From Aphrophora alni (taxonomy: Eukaryota; Arthropoda; Insecta; Hemiptera; Aphrophoridae): a DNA stretch of 64,000 nt. The notes beneath the pieces are model-generated. The model ran no database searches and was not told where the DNA came from. It worked only from the letters and a program-made list of their open reading frames with translations. The stretch spans positions 13,235,138 through 13,299,137 of the forward strand of contig OY740771.1 of assembly GCA_963513935.1 (NCBI GenBank), in the 5' to 3' direction. Positions 11,062 through 20,833 of the stretch are shown one piece after another (position 1 is the stretch's first letter; every line of letters begins with the position of its first letter). Made by a program: the position numbers and the translations under genes.

Positions 11062-12134
11062 TAGCCTCGCTCGGGGGTTAGCCTCGTGCAGGGGGCTGTT
11101 CGAATTGACAACTCTTGCTCTGCTATTGGTTTACCCAACGGCCTTGATTCGTGACGCATAGTGTATCAAATCCTTTTTTTCGTAAATAGTATATATTATA
11201 TACAAAAATAAATTATACGTAGTAAATTAAAATTGTCACTTAATTTTGAAAGACCCTGTATATTACAGTTTGGGAATAATTAGCAAACAAAATTTCCCTC
11301 GAAACGATATAAGCTGAATATAAATCAAACCCAAGTCAGCCATATCCGTAAATGTAGGAAAATAGAAAATCTAGTTATACAATAGAAACTGTAACATTAA
11401 CCGTACACAAGATTTGAATGAAATTTAAAATAAGTTACTGGTGCAAGAAAGATAATGTAAAACAAGTTACGAGATAGTCATTATTCTCTCTAGTCTATTT
11501 CCTACGAGTCCACTATATCAAGGAATTTAATCTTGGCTAAAAATACGATACACTTTTAGTTATACAAATCGCTGTACAAAGTTTGAAACACATGGGATAA
11601 AACATTTCAAGGAACGCTCTCGATGAGTTCACAGTTACAGTGAGCCTCAACTTTTCCTTCGGATTAATTAAAATTCTTTGACGACAGATAATTAATTAGT
11701 CCTGTTCCCGTAAAAAAAAATTATTTGTACATTTAATTACATCGAATGTCCCCCCGTTGAACTTGTAGTAAACTTTTCGGGATATTTTTAGATACAACTT
11801 TTGCTTCCGTTTTATAAAGTTTGTGAACGACAATCAAAATTAAAATCAAACTTTATGTTTTTGTTTTGGACTTTTAAAAAACGGAATTAATATTAAAACA
11901 AAAAATGTTCGTAAGCTATGTAAAACACATAATGTTCCAATGATTGGAACGATTGTCATGTTTTTTTTTAAATAATTACTTCTATTGGATTTATAGGTGT
12001 GAAATTTGCCGGTTTTTAAATTTATACCTATAATATTGCACTACGAATCAAGCCCGTTGGGGAACAACCAATAGTAGAGCTAGAGTTGTCAATTCGAACA
12101 GCTCCCTGCACAAAGCTTACCCCGAGCGAGGCTA
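11062..12134. mobile_element. 1.07 kb element with ~90 bp terminal inverted repeats (R7-associated)
   Basis: The left end TAGCCTCGCTCGGGGGTTAG, continuing with GGCTGTTCGAATTGACAACT, is mirrored at the right end: reading the minus strand from 12134 gives TAGCCTCGCTCGGGGTAAGC then AGCTGTTCGAATTGACAACT. Similarity extends about 90 bp to TTGATTCGT on both sides. A third copy of the left end lies at 25416-25480. The interior has no coding frame above background, so this is a non-autonomous element or a pair of inverted solo ends. No clear target-site duplication is visible because the left flank is itself repetitive. Confidence 0.75.
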
Positions 12135-12184
12135 TCATGTCAAACCGTTAACTTTAAAAACAATTTTAAGCTACACTACCCTTA

Positions 12185-12755
12185 TATATAGGGTATCTAA
12201 ATAGTATTGGAACGGCCGTGTATTTCAGATGCTATTTGACTTAGAAAAAGATCGACCCCTCATTTCAAAGGTGTCTGGCGAAGCTATCACCACGGCGTGA
12301 AAAATACAGGGTGTTCCGAAATCGTACTTTCATTATTATCCTAGTAAGCTCGTGATTTCAAAATAAAGCAACTATGTCGTTTTACTTACTACACACCGTT
12401 TAAGCTGTAAAAACACATTACAAACAGTTATTTTATTTCAATTGTACAATGGCATGTAAATATTCCAAATTACATGTTTAAACTTATAAATCTTATAACA
12501 GTAAATGATAGACACAAAAGAAACATCCATTGATGTGGTTTTATCGGGAGAGTCAGAATATCAAATAATAAACATACCTTTACATTTAAAATTTAAGTGA
12601 AAAAACATATTTCCTGTATTTTCAGAACACCCTGTATTTTTCCAAACAATTTTTTTACGCCTTGTAGAAATCTTCAAAACGAGAGGTCAATCGTCTTTCA
12701 AAGTCAAATACCAGCTAAAACAGCTGTTCCGATACTTTTTTGACACCCTATATAA
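12185..12755. mobile_element. Fold-back MITE, ~150 bp arms
   Basis: Left arm 12185-12335 and right arm 12603-12755 are imperfect inverted repeats. TATATAGGGTATCTAAATAG pairs with the complement of TTTTTTGACACCCTATATA. ATGCTATTTGACTTAGAAAA and AAAATACAGGGTGTTCCGAA are likewise mirrored in the right arm. Both ends abut TATATA, consistent with a TA-type target. The 270 bp centre is AT-rich and has no coding frame. Confidence 0.8.
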
Positions 12756-13370
12756 ATGAGGCATACCGTATCAGGTAAACAGTCACTCCAAACGCTTGAC
12801 TGATTTTAAACAAATTTATTACATAGTTGGCTCCATATCTCGGGACTTTATTTCATTTTTTTTATAACTCAAAATGTGTAAATAGCTCAAAATTGACTGC
12901 AACAATTTTCATAGATTTTTTGTAGTACAGACTGTATAAACTCAAAGAAAACGTAGTGGTCGCCATCTATTCAAAAATTGCGATTACATATCAGCAAAAC
13001 AAACAAATATATCTGCCAGAGTTATTATAAATTACAACAAATCCTTTACAGAACTAGTTTCAATCTTTATAGATAATTTGATGACTGAACAAATGTTATT
13101 TATATTTAAAAGACGTGGTGTTTCACCCGGAAGGAAAACAAAGCAACAGGCGCCAAAATTGTATAAGAATGATCAAAACGGGTTTTGAAAAAGGAAAAAA
13201 AGAACTGAATCCACAAAAATCTCAACTTTTTAAAATTAAATTAATCTACTTTCCTGATTCAGATAATTTTATTATATTTGTAGATAAAATTATAAACATT
13301 ATAGTATTTTTATGTTTTGATTTGTAACATCAAAACATTTAAACTACTATTTAGTAAGCATCTTCTTACA
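12756..13370. other. No gene seen; old dispersed repeat
   Basis: The stretch 12815-12990 (CTCGGGACTTTATTTCATTT, TAACTCAAAATGTG) is alignable with 26800-26890 (TTTCGAGACTTTATTTAAAT, TAAACTCAAAATTTGG), showing a dispersed family. A 70-codon frame at 13115-13327 has no recognisable motif. Confidence 0.4.
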
Positions 13371-14156
13371 ACGAGTGACGTTTTTGAATGTAAATAATAA
13401 ATATTGAACCTTAAATACCTCCAAGTTACTCTATTAATCTCTTGGTTTGGTTAGGTTAGGTTAGGTTAGGTTAGGTTGGGTTGGGTTGATCTCCATATGT
13501 TATTGGTACTTACATAGCAATGAACCTAACCTAACCTAACCCGTTTTTGAATGTAAATACAGTAATAAATATTGAACCTAAAATACCGCCAAGTTACTCT
13601 ATTAATCTCTTGGTTTGGTTAGGTTAGGTTAGGTTAGGTTAGGTTAGGTTAGGTTGGGTTGGGTTGATCTCCATATGTTATTGGTACTTACATAGCAATG
13701 AACCTAACCTAACCTAACCCGTTTTTGAATGTAAATAATAAATATTGAACCTAAAATACCGCCAAGTTACTCTATTAATCTCTTGGTTTGGTTAGGTTAG
13801 GTTAGGTTAGGTTAGGTTAGGTTAGGTTAGGTTAGGTTGGGTTGGGTTGATCTCCATATGTTATTGGTACTTACATAGCAATGAACCTAACCTAACCTAA
13901 CCTAACCTAACCCGTTTTTGAATGTAAATAATAAATATTGAACCTAAAATACCGCCAAGTTACTCTATTAATCTCTTGGTTTGGTTAGGTTAGGTTAGGT
14001 TAGGTTAGGTTGGGTTGGGTTGATCTCCATATGTTATTGGTACTTACATAGCAATGAACCTAACCTAACCTAACCTAACCTAACCCGTTTTTGAATGTAA
14101 ATAATAAATATTGAACCTAAAATACCGCCAAGTTACTCTATTAATCTCTTGGTTTG
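13371..14156. repeat. ~165-193 bp minisatellite with opposed TTAGG and CCTAA tracts
   Basis: Four full units and a fifth partial unit begin at GTTTTTGAATGTAAAT near 13376, 13540, 13718, 13911 and 14084. Each full unit contains CCGCCAAGTTACTCTATTAA (CTCC in the first), a (GGTTA)n tract ending in GGGTTGGGTTG, the spacer ATCTCCATATGTTATTGG, and then a (CCTAA)n tract. Unit length varies because both tracts vary in copy number. The opposed tracts within each unit can form a hairpin around the spacer. Confidence 0.95.
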
Positions 14157-14654
14157 CAGGTTCCTTCAGGGTATTTGGATATCTACAATATAAATTAGAA
14201 GCATATTGTAGTATAGTCAGGTGCAATAAAATAACGTTAATTTTAGGGTTGATTTTCTGTAGTGGTGTAGAGAGAGTTAGAGGGTAGATAATATATTGTC
14301 CTAGATAATAGGATTAATACAGGGTACTGCTACGCCAATTATATGGCTTAGCTATTAATAGTCGTCCTGGGATACTTCAAGTGGCCGTCACTAAATCATC
14401 TGTGTCTGATGCATGCAATATATCGATCATACACGTGTTCTGTTAGTCACAGCCACTCTTCAACTTATTTAACTTCATTATAGTTGTCAGAGTAATTGCA
14501 ATATTTGATCGATACACAAATAAAGAATGGAATTTTTTACATTGTTAAAAAAATTGAAAGGAAACCTATTGAAAATATGTAAGTACATCCCCCAATAAGG
14601 TATACAGAACTGCCACCCACCAGTGTTCTTCTGACTGTCATTCTTCCGTGGTCT

Positions 14655-15775
14655 TCTTCCAGCTCACCTAACTATCAATTACTACTGTCTTCTACTGGCC
14701 ACCCCTGGAATATTAGCTTCACTATCCTCTTTTCCGGTATTCTTTACAGGTAACCTAACCTAACCTAACCTAACTATCAATTACTACCGTCTTCCACTGT
14801 TCTTTCCACTGGCCACCCCTGGAATATTAGCTTCACTATCCTCTTTTCCGGTATTCTTTACAGGTAACCTAACCTAACCTAACCTAACTATCAATTACTA
14901 CTGTCTTCCACTGGCCACCCCTGGAATATTAGCTTCACTATCCTCTTTTCCGGTATTCTTTACAGGTAACCTAACCTAACCTAACCTAACTATCAATTAC
15001 TACCGTCTTCCACTGTTCTTTCCACTGGCCACCCCTGGAATATTAGCTTCACTATACTCTTTTCCGGTATTCTTTACAGGTAACCTAACCTAACTATCAA
15101 TTACTACCGTCTTCCACTGTTCTTTCCACTGGCCTCCCCTGGAATATTAGATTCACTATCCTCTTTTCCGGTATTCTTTACAGGTAACCTAACCTAACCT
15201 AACCTAACTATCAATTACTACCGTCTTCCACAGTTCTTTCCACTGGCCACCCCTGGAATATTAGCTTCACTATCCTCTTTTCCGGTATTCTTTACAGGTA
15301 ACCTAACCTAACCTAACCTAACTATCAATTACTACCGTCTTCCACTGTTCTTTCCACTGGCCACCCCTGGAATATTAGCTTCACTATCCTCTTTTCCGGT
15401 ATTCTGTACAGGTAACCTAACCTAACCTAACCTAACCTAACCTAACTATCAATTACTACCGTCTTCCACTGTTCTTTCCACTGGCCTCCCCTGGAATATT
15501 AGATTCACTATCCTCTTTTCCGGTATTCTTTACAGGTAACCTAACCTAACCTAACCTAACTATCAATTACTACCTTCTTCCACTGTTCTTTCCACTGGCC
15601 TCCCCTGGAATATTAGATTCACTATCCTCTTTTCCGGTATTCTTTACAGGTAACCTAACCTAACCTAACCTAACTATCAATTACTACTGTCTTCCACAGT
15701 TCTTTCCACTGGCCACCCCTGGAATATTAACTTCACTATCCTCTTTTCCGGTATTCTTTACAGGTATCCTAACCT
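14655..15775. repeat. ~105-125 bp minisatellite, ten units, with CCTAA tracts
   Basis: Ten units end in TTCCGGTATTCTTTACAGGT (one has CTGTAC). Each holds CTATCAATTACTAC, GTCTTCCACTG with or without TTCTTTCCACTGG, CCACCCCTGGAATATTAGCT (or CCTCCCC), and CACTATCCTCTTTTCC. Most are separated by two to six CCTAA pentamers. Linked variants, such as CCTCCCC with AGATTC, recur in several units, showing block duplication. Confidence 0.95.
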
Positions 15776-15835
15776 AACATATCACTATTTTTTGTTAATC
15801 TCTAATAATATTCTAATTTTCCTATGCTGAAAACA

Positions 15836-16400
15836 TACAGGGTGTATCTGAACTCTAATTAAAACTTGTGGGTATTATTCCTAGGGTTAAAATAAGTCAA
15901 AAACTTAATTCAACAGTAAACTTTTTTTTTTCTGCTCTACAGAATTGAAGCAAATTTAAGTGAATTGTTGCAATTGTTAGGTTTTATTATTGTAACTCAA
16001 CTTGTTTCAAAATGGCGGCAATTCAAAATTTTTAAATTGAAATAATTCTAAATTAGTATTTTACAAAAAAATAAAAGAACAACTTTTTTTTAGTATTTTT
16101 TTTTTTGAAAATGCAGAGTTGCTTTGGTTTTTATAATTGGGTGGAAACTAAACAAAATTTGGAATTTATTCTCTGGTAGTGCATTTTTGTAAACTATGGA
16201 TTTTTCATTAAAAAACTAGAAAAGTTGTTATTTATTTTTGTAAAATGGGTAGTTTTAGAGTTAATTCAATTAAAAAACTTCGAATGACCGCCATTGTAAA
16301 ACTAGTTGTGTTACAATAATAAAAAACAACATATTAACTCAACAATACCAACAATGAATCCAAATTTGCTTCAACTCTCTAAAACTGCGAAACTCATGCC
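15836..16400. mobile_element. Fold-back segment with AAAATGGCGGC arms (R3 family)
   Basis: Left arm about 15943-16070 pairs with right arm about 16205-16385. GAATTGAAGCAAATTT is mirrored by AAATTTGCTTCAACTC, TTTATTATTGTAACTCAACT by GTTGTGTTACAATAATAAAA, and AATGGCGGCAATTC by GAATGACCGCCATT. The left end is ACAGGGTGTATCTG. A matching terminal repeat on the right is not evident, so this copy may be truncated. Confidence 0.7.
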
Positions 16401-16792
16401 TATACAAATTATCTATTTAAAGTGGGAACGTTTGTACCACATTTATTATTATTTGACAACGCACCACTGACTGTCACTACAGAAAGGTCCGTGATGATAA
16501 CCTTCAATAGTTAATGTGGCCGACAAGGTAGAAAACCCTTATGCATCCATTATAAGATATATTTTTCAAAACATCATAATATATTCAACACGAAATGTAT
16601 TTTTTTTAACACTTTCCTCTCTTTTGCGTAATATTTACATTCATACAAATTTCTATACGAAATCTAGTCATAACAGCCGCCCTCGTGACCCAAAGTCGTC
16701 AAATTAAGACCGATCAAGAATCCCAGATCATGTCTTGAGTGTTCCTTCTAATGCTTATACCCGCACTAACGATCACAATTTAAGAAAATTTG

Positions 16793-17680
16793 AAATTTCT
16801 GACTAGAATTGTGATTAGAGTTCTACTACACTTCCGAATAGAGTTCTGACTACACCTCTGACTAGATTTCTGATTAGACTTCTGACTACACTTTCGAATA
16901 GATTTCTGACTAAACGTCTGACTACGCATCTTACTAGAATTCCCACTACACTTCTGACTAGATCTCGGACTAGTGATTTGACTTCCAACTATATTTCTGA
17001 CAAGACTTCTGACTACACTTCCAACTAGATTTCTGAATAAACTTCCGACTACGCATCTTACTAGAATTCCCACTACACTTCTGACTAGATCTCGGACTAG
17101 TGATTTGACTTCCGACTAGATTTCTGACTACACTTCTGACAAGATTTCTGACTACACTTCTGACCAGATCTCCGACTAGATTTCTGATTAGAATTCCGAC
17201 TAGATTTCTGACAAGACTTCTGACTACACTTCCGGCTAGATTTCTGACTAAACTTCTGGTTAGACTTCTGACTAGACTTCAGATTAAACTTCTGACTACG
17301 CTTCTTACTTAATTTCTCACTATACTACTGACAAGATTTCTGACTACACTTCTGACTAGATCTTCGAATTAGACTTCCGACTAGATTTCTGACTAGACTT
17401 CTCCCTACACTTTCGACTAGATTTCTCACTAGACTTCTGATTAGATTTCTGACTAGACTTTCAATTAGATTTGTGATTACACTTCCGTCTAGATTTCGGA
17501 TTCGAGTTTTGATTACACTTCCTACTAAATTTCTGATTACATCAAACTAGATTTCTGACTACACTTCTGACTAGTCTTCTACCTACACCTCTAACTAAAA
17601 ATCTGGCTATATATCTGGATACATAATTGACTAGATTTCTGGCTACACTTCAGATTAGACTTCTTCCTAAGATTCTGACA
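16793..17680. repeat. 12-bp minisatellite, about 70 units, with a ~127 bp higher-order duplication
   Basis: Units of the type CTGACTAGATTT, CTGATTAGACTT and CTGACTACACTT repeat with 12-bp spacing and occasional indels. A block starting ACTACGCATCTTACTAG recurs at 16921 and 17048, so there was a secondary duplication of about 127 bp. Because 12 is a multiple of three, all frames can stay open. The 97-codon minus-strand frame rich in Ser, Gln, Lys and Arg is a by-product, not a gene. Confidence 0.95.
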
Positions 17681-18673
17681 TTTAATACTTTTTTTTAAAT
17701 TTGGTAAACATATAAGTTATTACAATATCTTAGACATGTTTGCTTACAAAAAAGACTTAGTAAAGTTGAAATTAGAGGCCGCTTAACAATGTCCCACGTT
17801 TACCTTGAATATAGAAATATATTCATTTTTTGTGTGCTAAACACTAAAATTATTAACAGCGTTAGCGTTAAAAAAAAGTAAATTTGTATTGTACAGATTA
17901 AAAATACAAAAAATACACATTGTACTAAGCTATTCTATACTCTGTATCATTTTTAATTGACACTGTGTATTTGACAAAGCGAAGACGCGCTATTACTCAA
18001 ATAACAAACGTTGTTCTAAAATTCTTTCCTCAATTTAGGAACGCACTAAAATCTGGTAGCTGACGTGCAAAATGAGATGAACCGTCCAGAACAAGAAAGA
18101 AGATAGATAATAATAATAATGAAAAGGAAGTTAAAGTAAAATAAATAATTATTTTTTTCATTTAATTAAAATTCAAAATCTCATGTCAAAAACAACAATG
18201 ATCCAAACCTACGAAAACCAATAGAACGCTTGATTGGCGTTTGAATGATGCATTGTAAAGGGTCGTATGGAATTTCAAATGAAATTACCCAGCTAGGGCG
18301 TAATGGCTGACTATTCTAGGCAACAATTATTACAAAATACAGTCAACCTTTTGTGATAAATGGAACACTAGTCAGAGAGCATGTTTAAGGTATATTTGAA
18401 CATTTGATGTAAAATGTAAACATAGAAATGAAGTTTAATTTGCAGAATTGGAGTAGATATAAATCATTTATTGAGTTATTAAATTAAAACCTAAACACGC
18501 AAATTGGCATCGACGAGTTCATTTTAGTTCTTATAAATTACTTGAGGTTTGAAGCAGTTGTTTGAATTATAAATTTTCACATTTTATCTAAATTTGATCG
18601 AGACCGGTTGAATACATTTTGAAATATTTGAATATTAAGGAAGGCACGCATTTCATCTCTTTATCAGTATTGG
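17681..18673. other. No gene seen
   Basis: AT-rich, with no coding frame and no repeat that I could match elsewhere in the window. Confidence 0.35.
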
Positions 18674-19128
18674 CAATGACTACATAAATACTATAAGACA
18701 CGACATGGCCATGTTAAATATTCTACGCTTATTCTTGAGTTGTCCAATACCCGCTAGGTCGCTCTGCTAGAGAATCTGAAGTTGATGTGACTGGCGCTAG
18801 GTGGCTCTACCGTCAAACAATGTTTCAGGCGGGTAAGAGAAAACGCACTGATGCCACATATGGGACCAGAGATGCGAGGGAAGGTCGAGAATCGCTTATC
18901 TCAGTGCACGAACTGACAACACTGACTATGCTGACGGAAGTAAGTGAGAAGGTTTGTGAGAGAGAGGTCAACAGTTGTACAGTCTCACCAAGTGGGATGC
19001 GTACAGTCAAGCACCTGCTGCTAGCGCTTTCTGATAGCTGTGTGTCAAACTTGTGACGAACAGCACCCGTAAAGCGTAGACTATTTCCCTGTCCTATGTC
19101 GTGTCTTATAGTATTTATGTAGTCATTG
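18674..19128. mobile_element. 455 bp non-autonomous DNA transposon with perfect 33-bp TIRs
   Basis: The left terminus begins CAATGACTACATAAATAC and ends CACGACAT at 18706. The right terminus 19096-19128 is its exact reverse complement, with 33 of 33 bases matching. GTATTGG directly precedes the left end and directly follows the right end, giving an apparent 7-bp target-site duplication. The interior is clearly more GC-rich than its surroundings and is open over 89 codons on plus and 61 on minus. I recognise no protein in either frame, and neither spans the element as a transposase would. Perfect TIRs and duplication point to recent mobility. Mutator, hAT or P-type transposases are possible given the size of the duplication, but none is proven. 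Confidence 0.88.
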
Positions 19129-19189
19129 GTATTGGTATCTACTATTTATAAGAAAAATATTTTTTATTCGCTAGAGGGGAAATTTTATT

Positions 19190-20206
19190 AAATTAAAATT
19201 GTAATATTATATCGATAAGCAAATAAAGACTGGACATTTTTACCTCGTTTAAAATACCGGAAGGAAATTATTGAAAATATGTAGGTACATCCAATGTAGA
19301 CCTTTAAGGTCTACCGAACCACCCATCTCCAGTCTTCTCTATTCTACTTGAATTGTCTCCTCCTGACTCAGATATTTCCGGCACACCAACTGTCATTTAC
19401 TCCTTTCACCGTTCCTTCTTTCACGCATTTACACTATTTTTTTGTTTAAATCTTTACTAATACTCTTAATGTTTTCTATGCTGAAATATACAGGGTTGTT
19501 TCCAAACTCCCCTTACAACCTTTGGGGGTTTTTCCCCTGGGTAAAAAGAAGCCAAAAACTAAACAAATAGGGGTCTGTCTCGTTTCTGTCTGTATGTGTT
19601 GTTTACAAAAACATTATTTAAAACAAAACATAATTGAACCAAATTTGTTTGAATAGTTGCTATTGTTGGTATGTTAAGTTATTGTAACCCAACTCATTTC
19701 AAAATGGCGGCCATTCAAAGCTTTTAAATTGAAATAACTCTAAAAGTATTCATTTTACAAACAATTACAAGTACAACATTTTTTAGTAAATTAAATAAAA
19801 ATTGCAGGGTTACTTTTGTTTTTTAAATTGGGTGAAAATTAAACAAAATTTGGAATTTCTTGTCTGGCAGTGCATTTGTAAAACAGCTATGAATTTGTCA
19901 TACAATTTACTAAAAAAAAGTTTTTCTTGTAAAAAAAAGTAGGTTTTAAAGTTATTTCAATTTAAAAATTTCGAATGGCCGGAATTTGGGTTAGAATAAA
20001 GAAATTTAACATAATAACAATAGCAGCAACGCACCAAAATTTGGTCCAATTCTGTAGAGCCATTTTAAAAACTTTTTTTTAACACATGCAGATTGGACAG
20101 CTGGACAACGAAACGGTTTTTTTTTTTTTTTTTTTTTTTTACCCAACGAACAATTTTCCGAAGTTTGTAAGGAGAATTCTAAACCACCCTTTATAATAAC
20201 AATAAA
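19190..20206 (+). repeat. Repeat R3, copy 2
   Basis: Aligns with 14500-14650 and 15780-16400: AAATAAAGACTGGAC, GAAAATATGTAGGTACATCC, ACCGAACCACCCATCTCCAG, then TCTATGCTGAAATATACAGG. In place of the ten-unit array of copy 1 it has one stretch (GGCACACCAACTGTCATTTA, CTCCTTTCACCGTTCCTTC) that resembles the core of a single array unit and has no CCTAA tract. No coding frame. Confidence 0.7.
19489..20206. mobile_element. Fold-back element with ~300 bp arms (R3 family)
   Basis: The left end reads ACAGGGTTGTTTCCAAACTC then CCCTTACAACC. Reading the minus strand from 20206 gives AAGGGTGGTTTAGAATTCTC then CTTACAAACTTCGG. Inner arms pair through ATTGAACCAAATTTG with CAAAATTTGGTCCAATT and through AATGGCGGCCATTC with GAATGGCCGGAATT. 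A T22 run at 20119-20140 lies in the right arm. The structure parallels 15836-16400 and 33827-34708. Confidence 0.75.
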
Positions 20207-20229
20207 TTCAGAATACCTTTTATAAAATT

Positions 20230-20475
20230 TTTACCCCGGGTTGGTTTAGTGCTTTCGCTTCTAGAGTGAGAAGTTCATGGTTCAACCATTGTTAAAATGT
20301 TAAACAGTTATAGTGTTGACCCATCATCGTGAGTTGGCAAGCTACAATTGGTAGTAAACTCTGGTAGTGAACAACTACGACGGTAGTTCGTTGCGCCTTA
20401 TATGACACATTACCCGACTATAAAACCGTCTAGACCCTTCAAGGCTGTAAAGATGTAGTATCAAAGAAAGATAAC
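20230..20475 (+). repeat. Possible tRNA-derived SINE
   Basis: GGGTTGGTTTAGTGCTTTCG followed by CTTCTAGAGTGAGAAGTTCA and TGGTTCAACCATTG has the spacing of RNA polymerase III boxes A and B in a tRNA head. It is followed by a non-tRNA body ending near AAGGCTGTAAAGATG. Box A lacks its final GG and box B deviates from GGTTCGANTCC, so the promoter is degraded. No second copy lies in the window, so the SINE call rests on layout alone. Confidence 0.4.
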
Positions 20476-20649
20476 AGTGAAAACTAAATACAATTGATTC
20501 AATCTGTACTGTTGTCGATTTGAAAAATATGATTTGTACAAAACACAATAAAAAATCTAGTTAAATAAAAAGACAAACAAAATGGGTTTACTAGAAATAA
20601 ATTATAAAAGCTAGAATTTGAGTTACGATCTATATTTATGTTTTATAAC

Positions 20650-20790
20650 TCTAATAATCGCTTCTGGTAATAATCGGAGACGTAGCGGTTACTTTGAGGC
20701 CCGGAGGGATGACTGGCGCTATCAACGTGACGATGCTAAGACGAGATTCCTTCCTGCAGTCGATGGTGGGCCTAGAGCTGTGAGACAGGT
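20650..20790 (+). other. Candidate isolated exon of an unknown gene
   Basis: This is a short GC-rich island, about 57 % by my count over 20688-20790, in AT-rich sequence. It has an open frame reading GNNRRRSGYFEARRDDWRYQ, then RDDAKTRFLPAVDGGPRAVR, Q. The frame runs straight to a CAG/GTTCGT junction that would serve as a splice donor. An acceptor could be the AG at about 20686, preceded by a CTAAT branch-like motif and a weak pyrimidine stretch. The charged, non-repetitive composition looks more like protein than neighbouring frames do. I do not recognise the family. It could equally be a captured gene fragment or chance. The window shows no partner exon. Confidence 0.3.
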
Positions 20791-20833
20791 TCGTAATTAT
20801 TCCAAAGTAACTGTAAATATAATGTATTTGTAA

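Larger units (their letters stand above)
14500..16440 (+). repeat. Repeat R3, copy 1, carrying an internal minisatellite
   Basis: The ends align with 19190-20050. CAAATAAAGAATGG, GAAAATATGTAAGTACATCC and the CTGCCACCCACCAGT region match copy 2. After the minisatellite, homology resumes at TTTCCTATGCTGAAAACATA and CAGGGTGT. Copy 2 lacks the 1.1 kb tandem array, so the array is a secondary expansion inside this copy. No coding frame. Confidence 0.7.
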
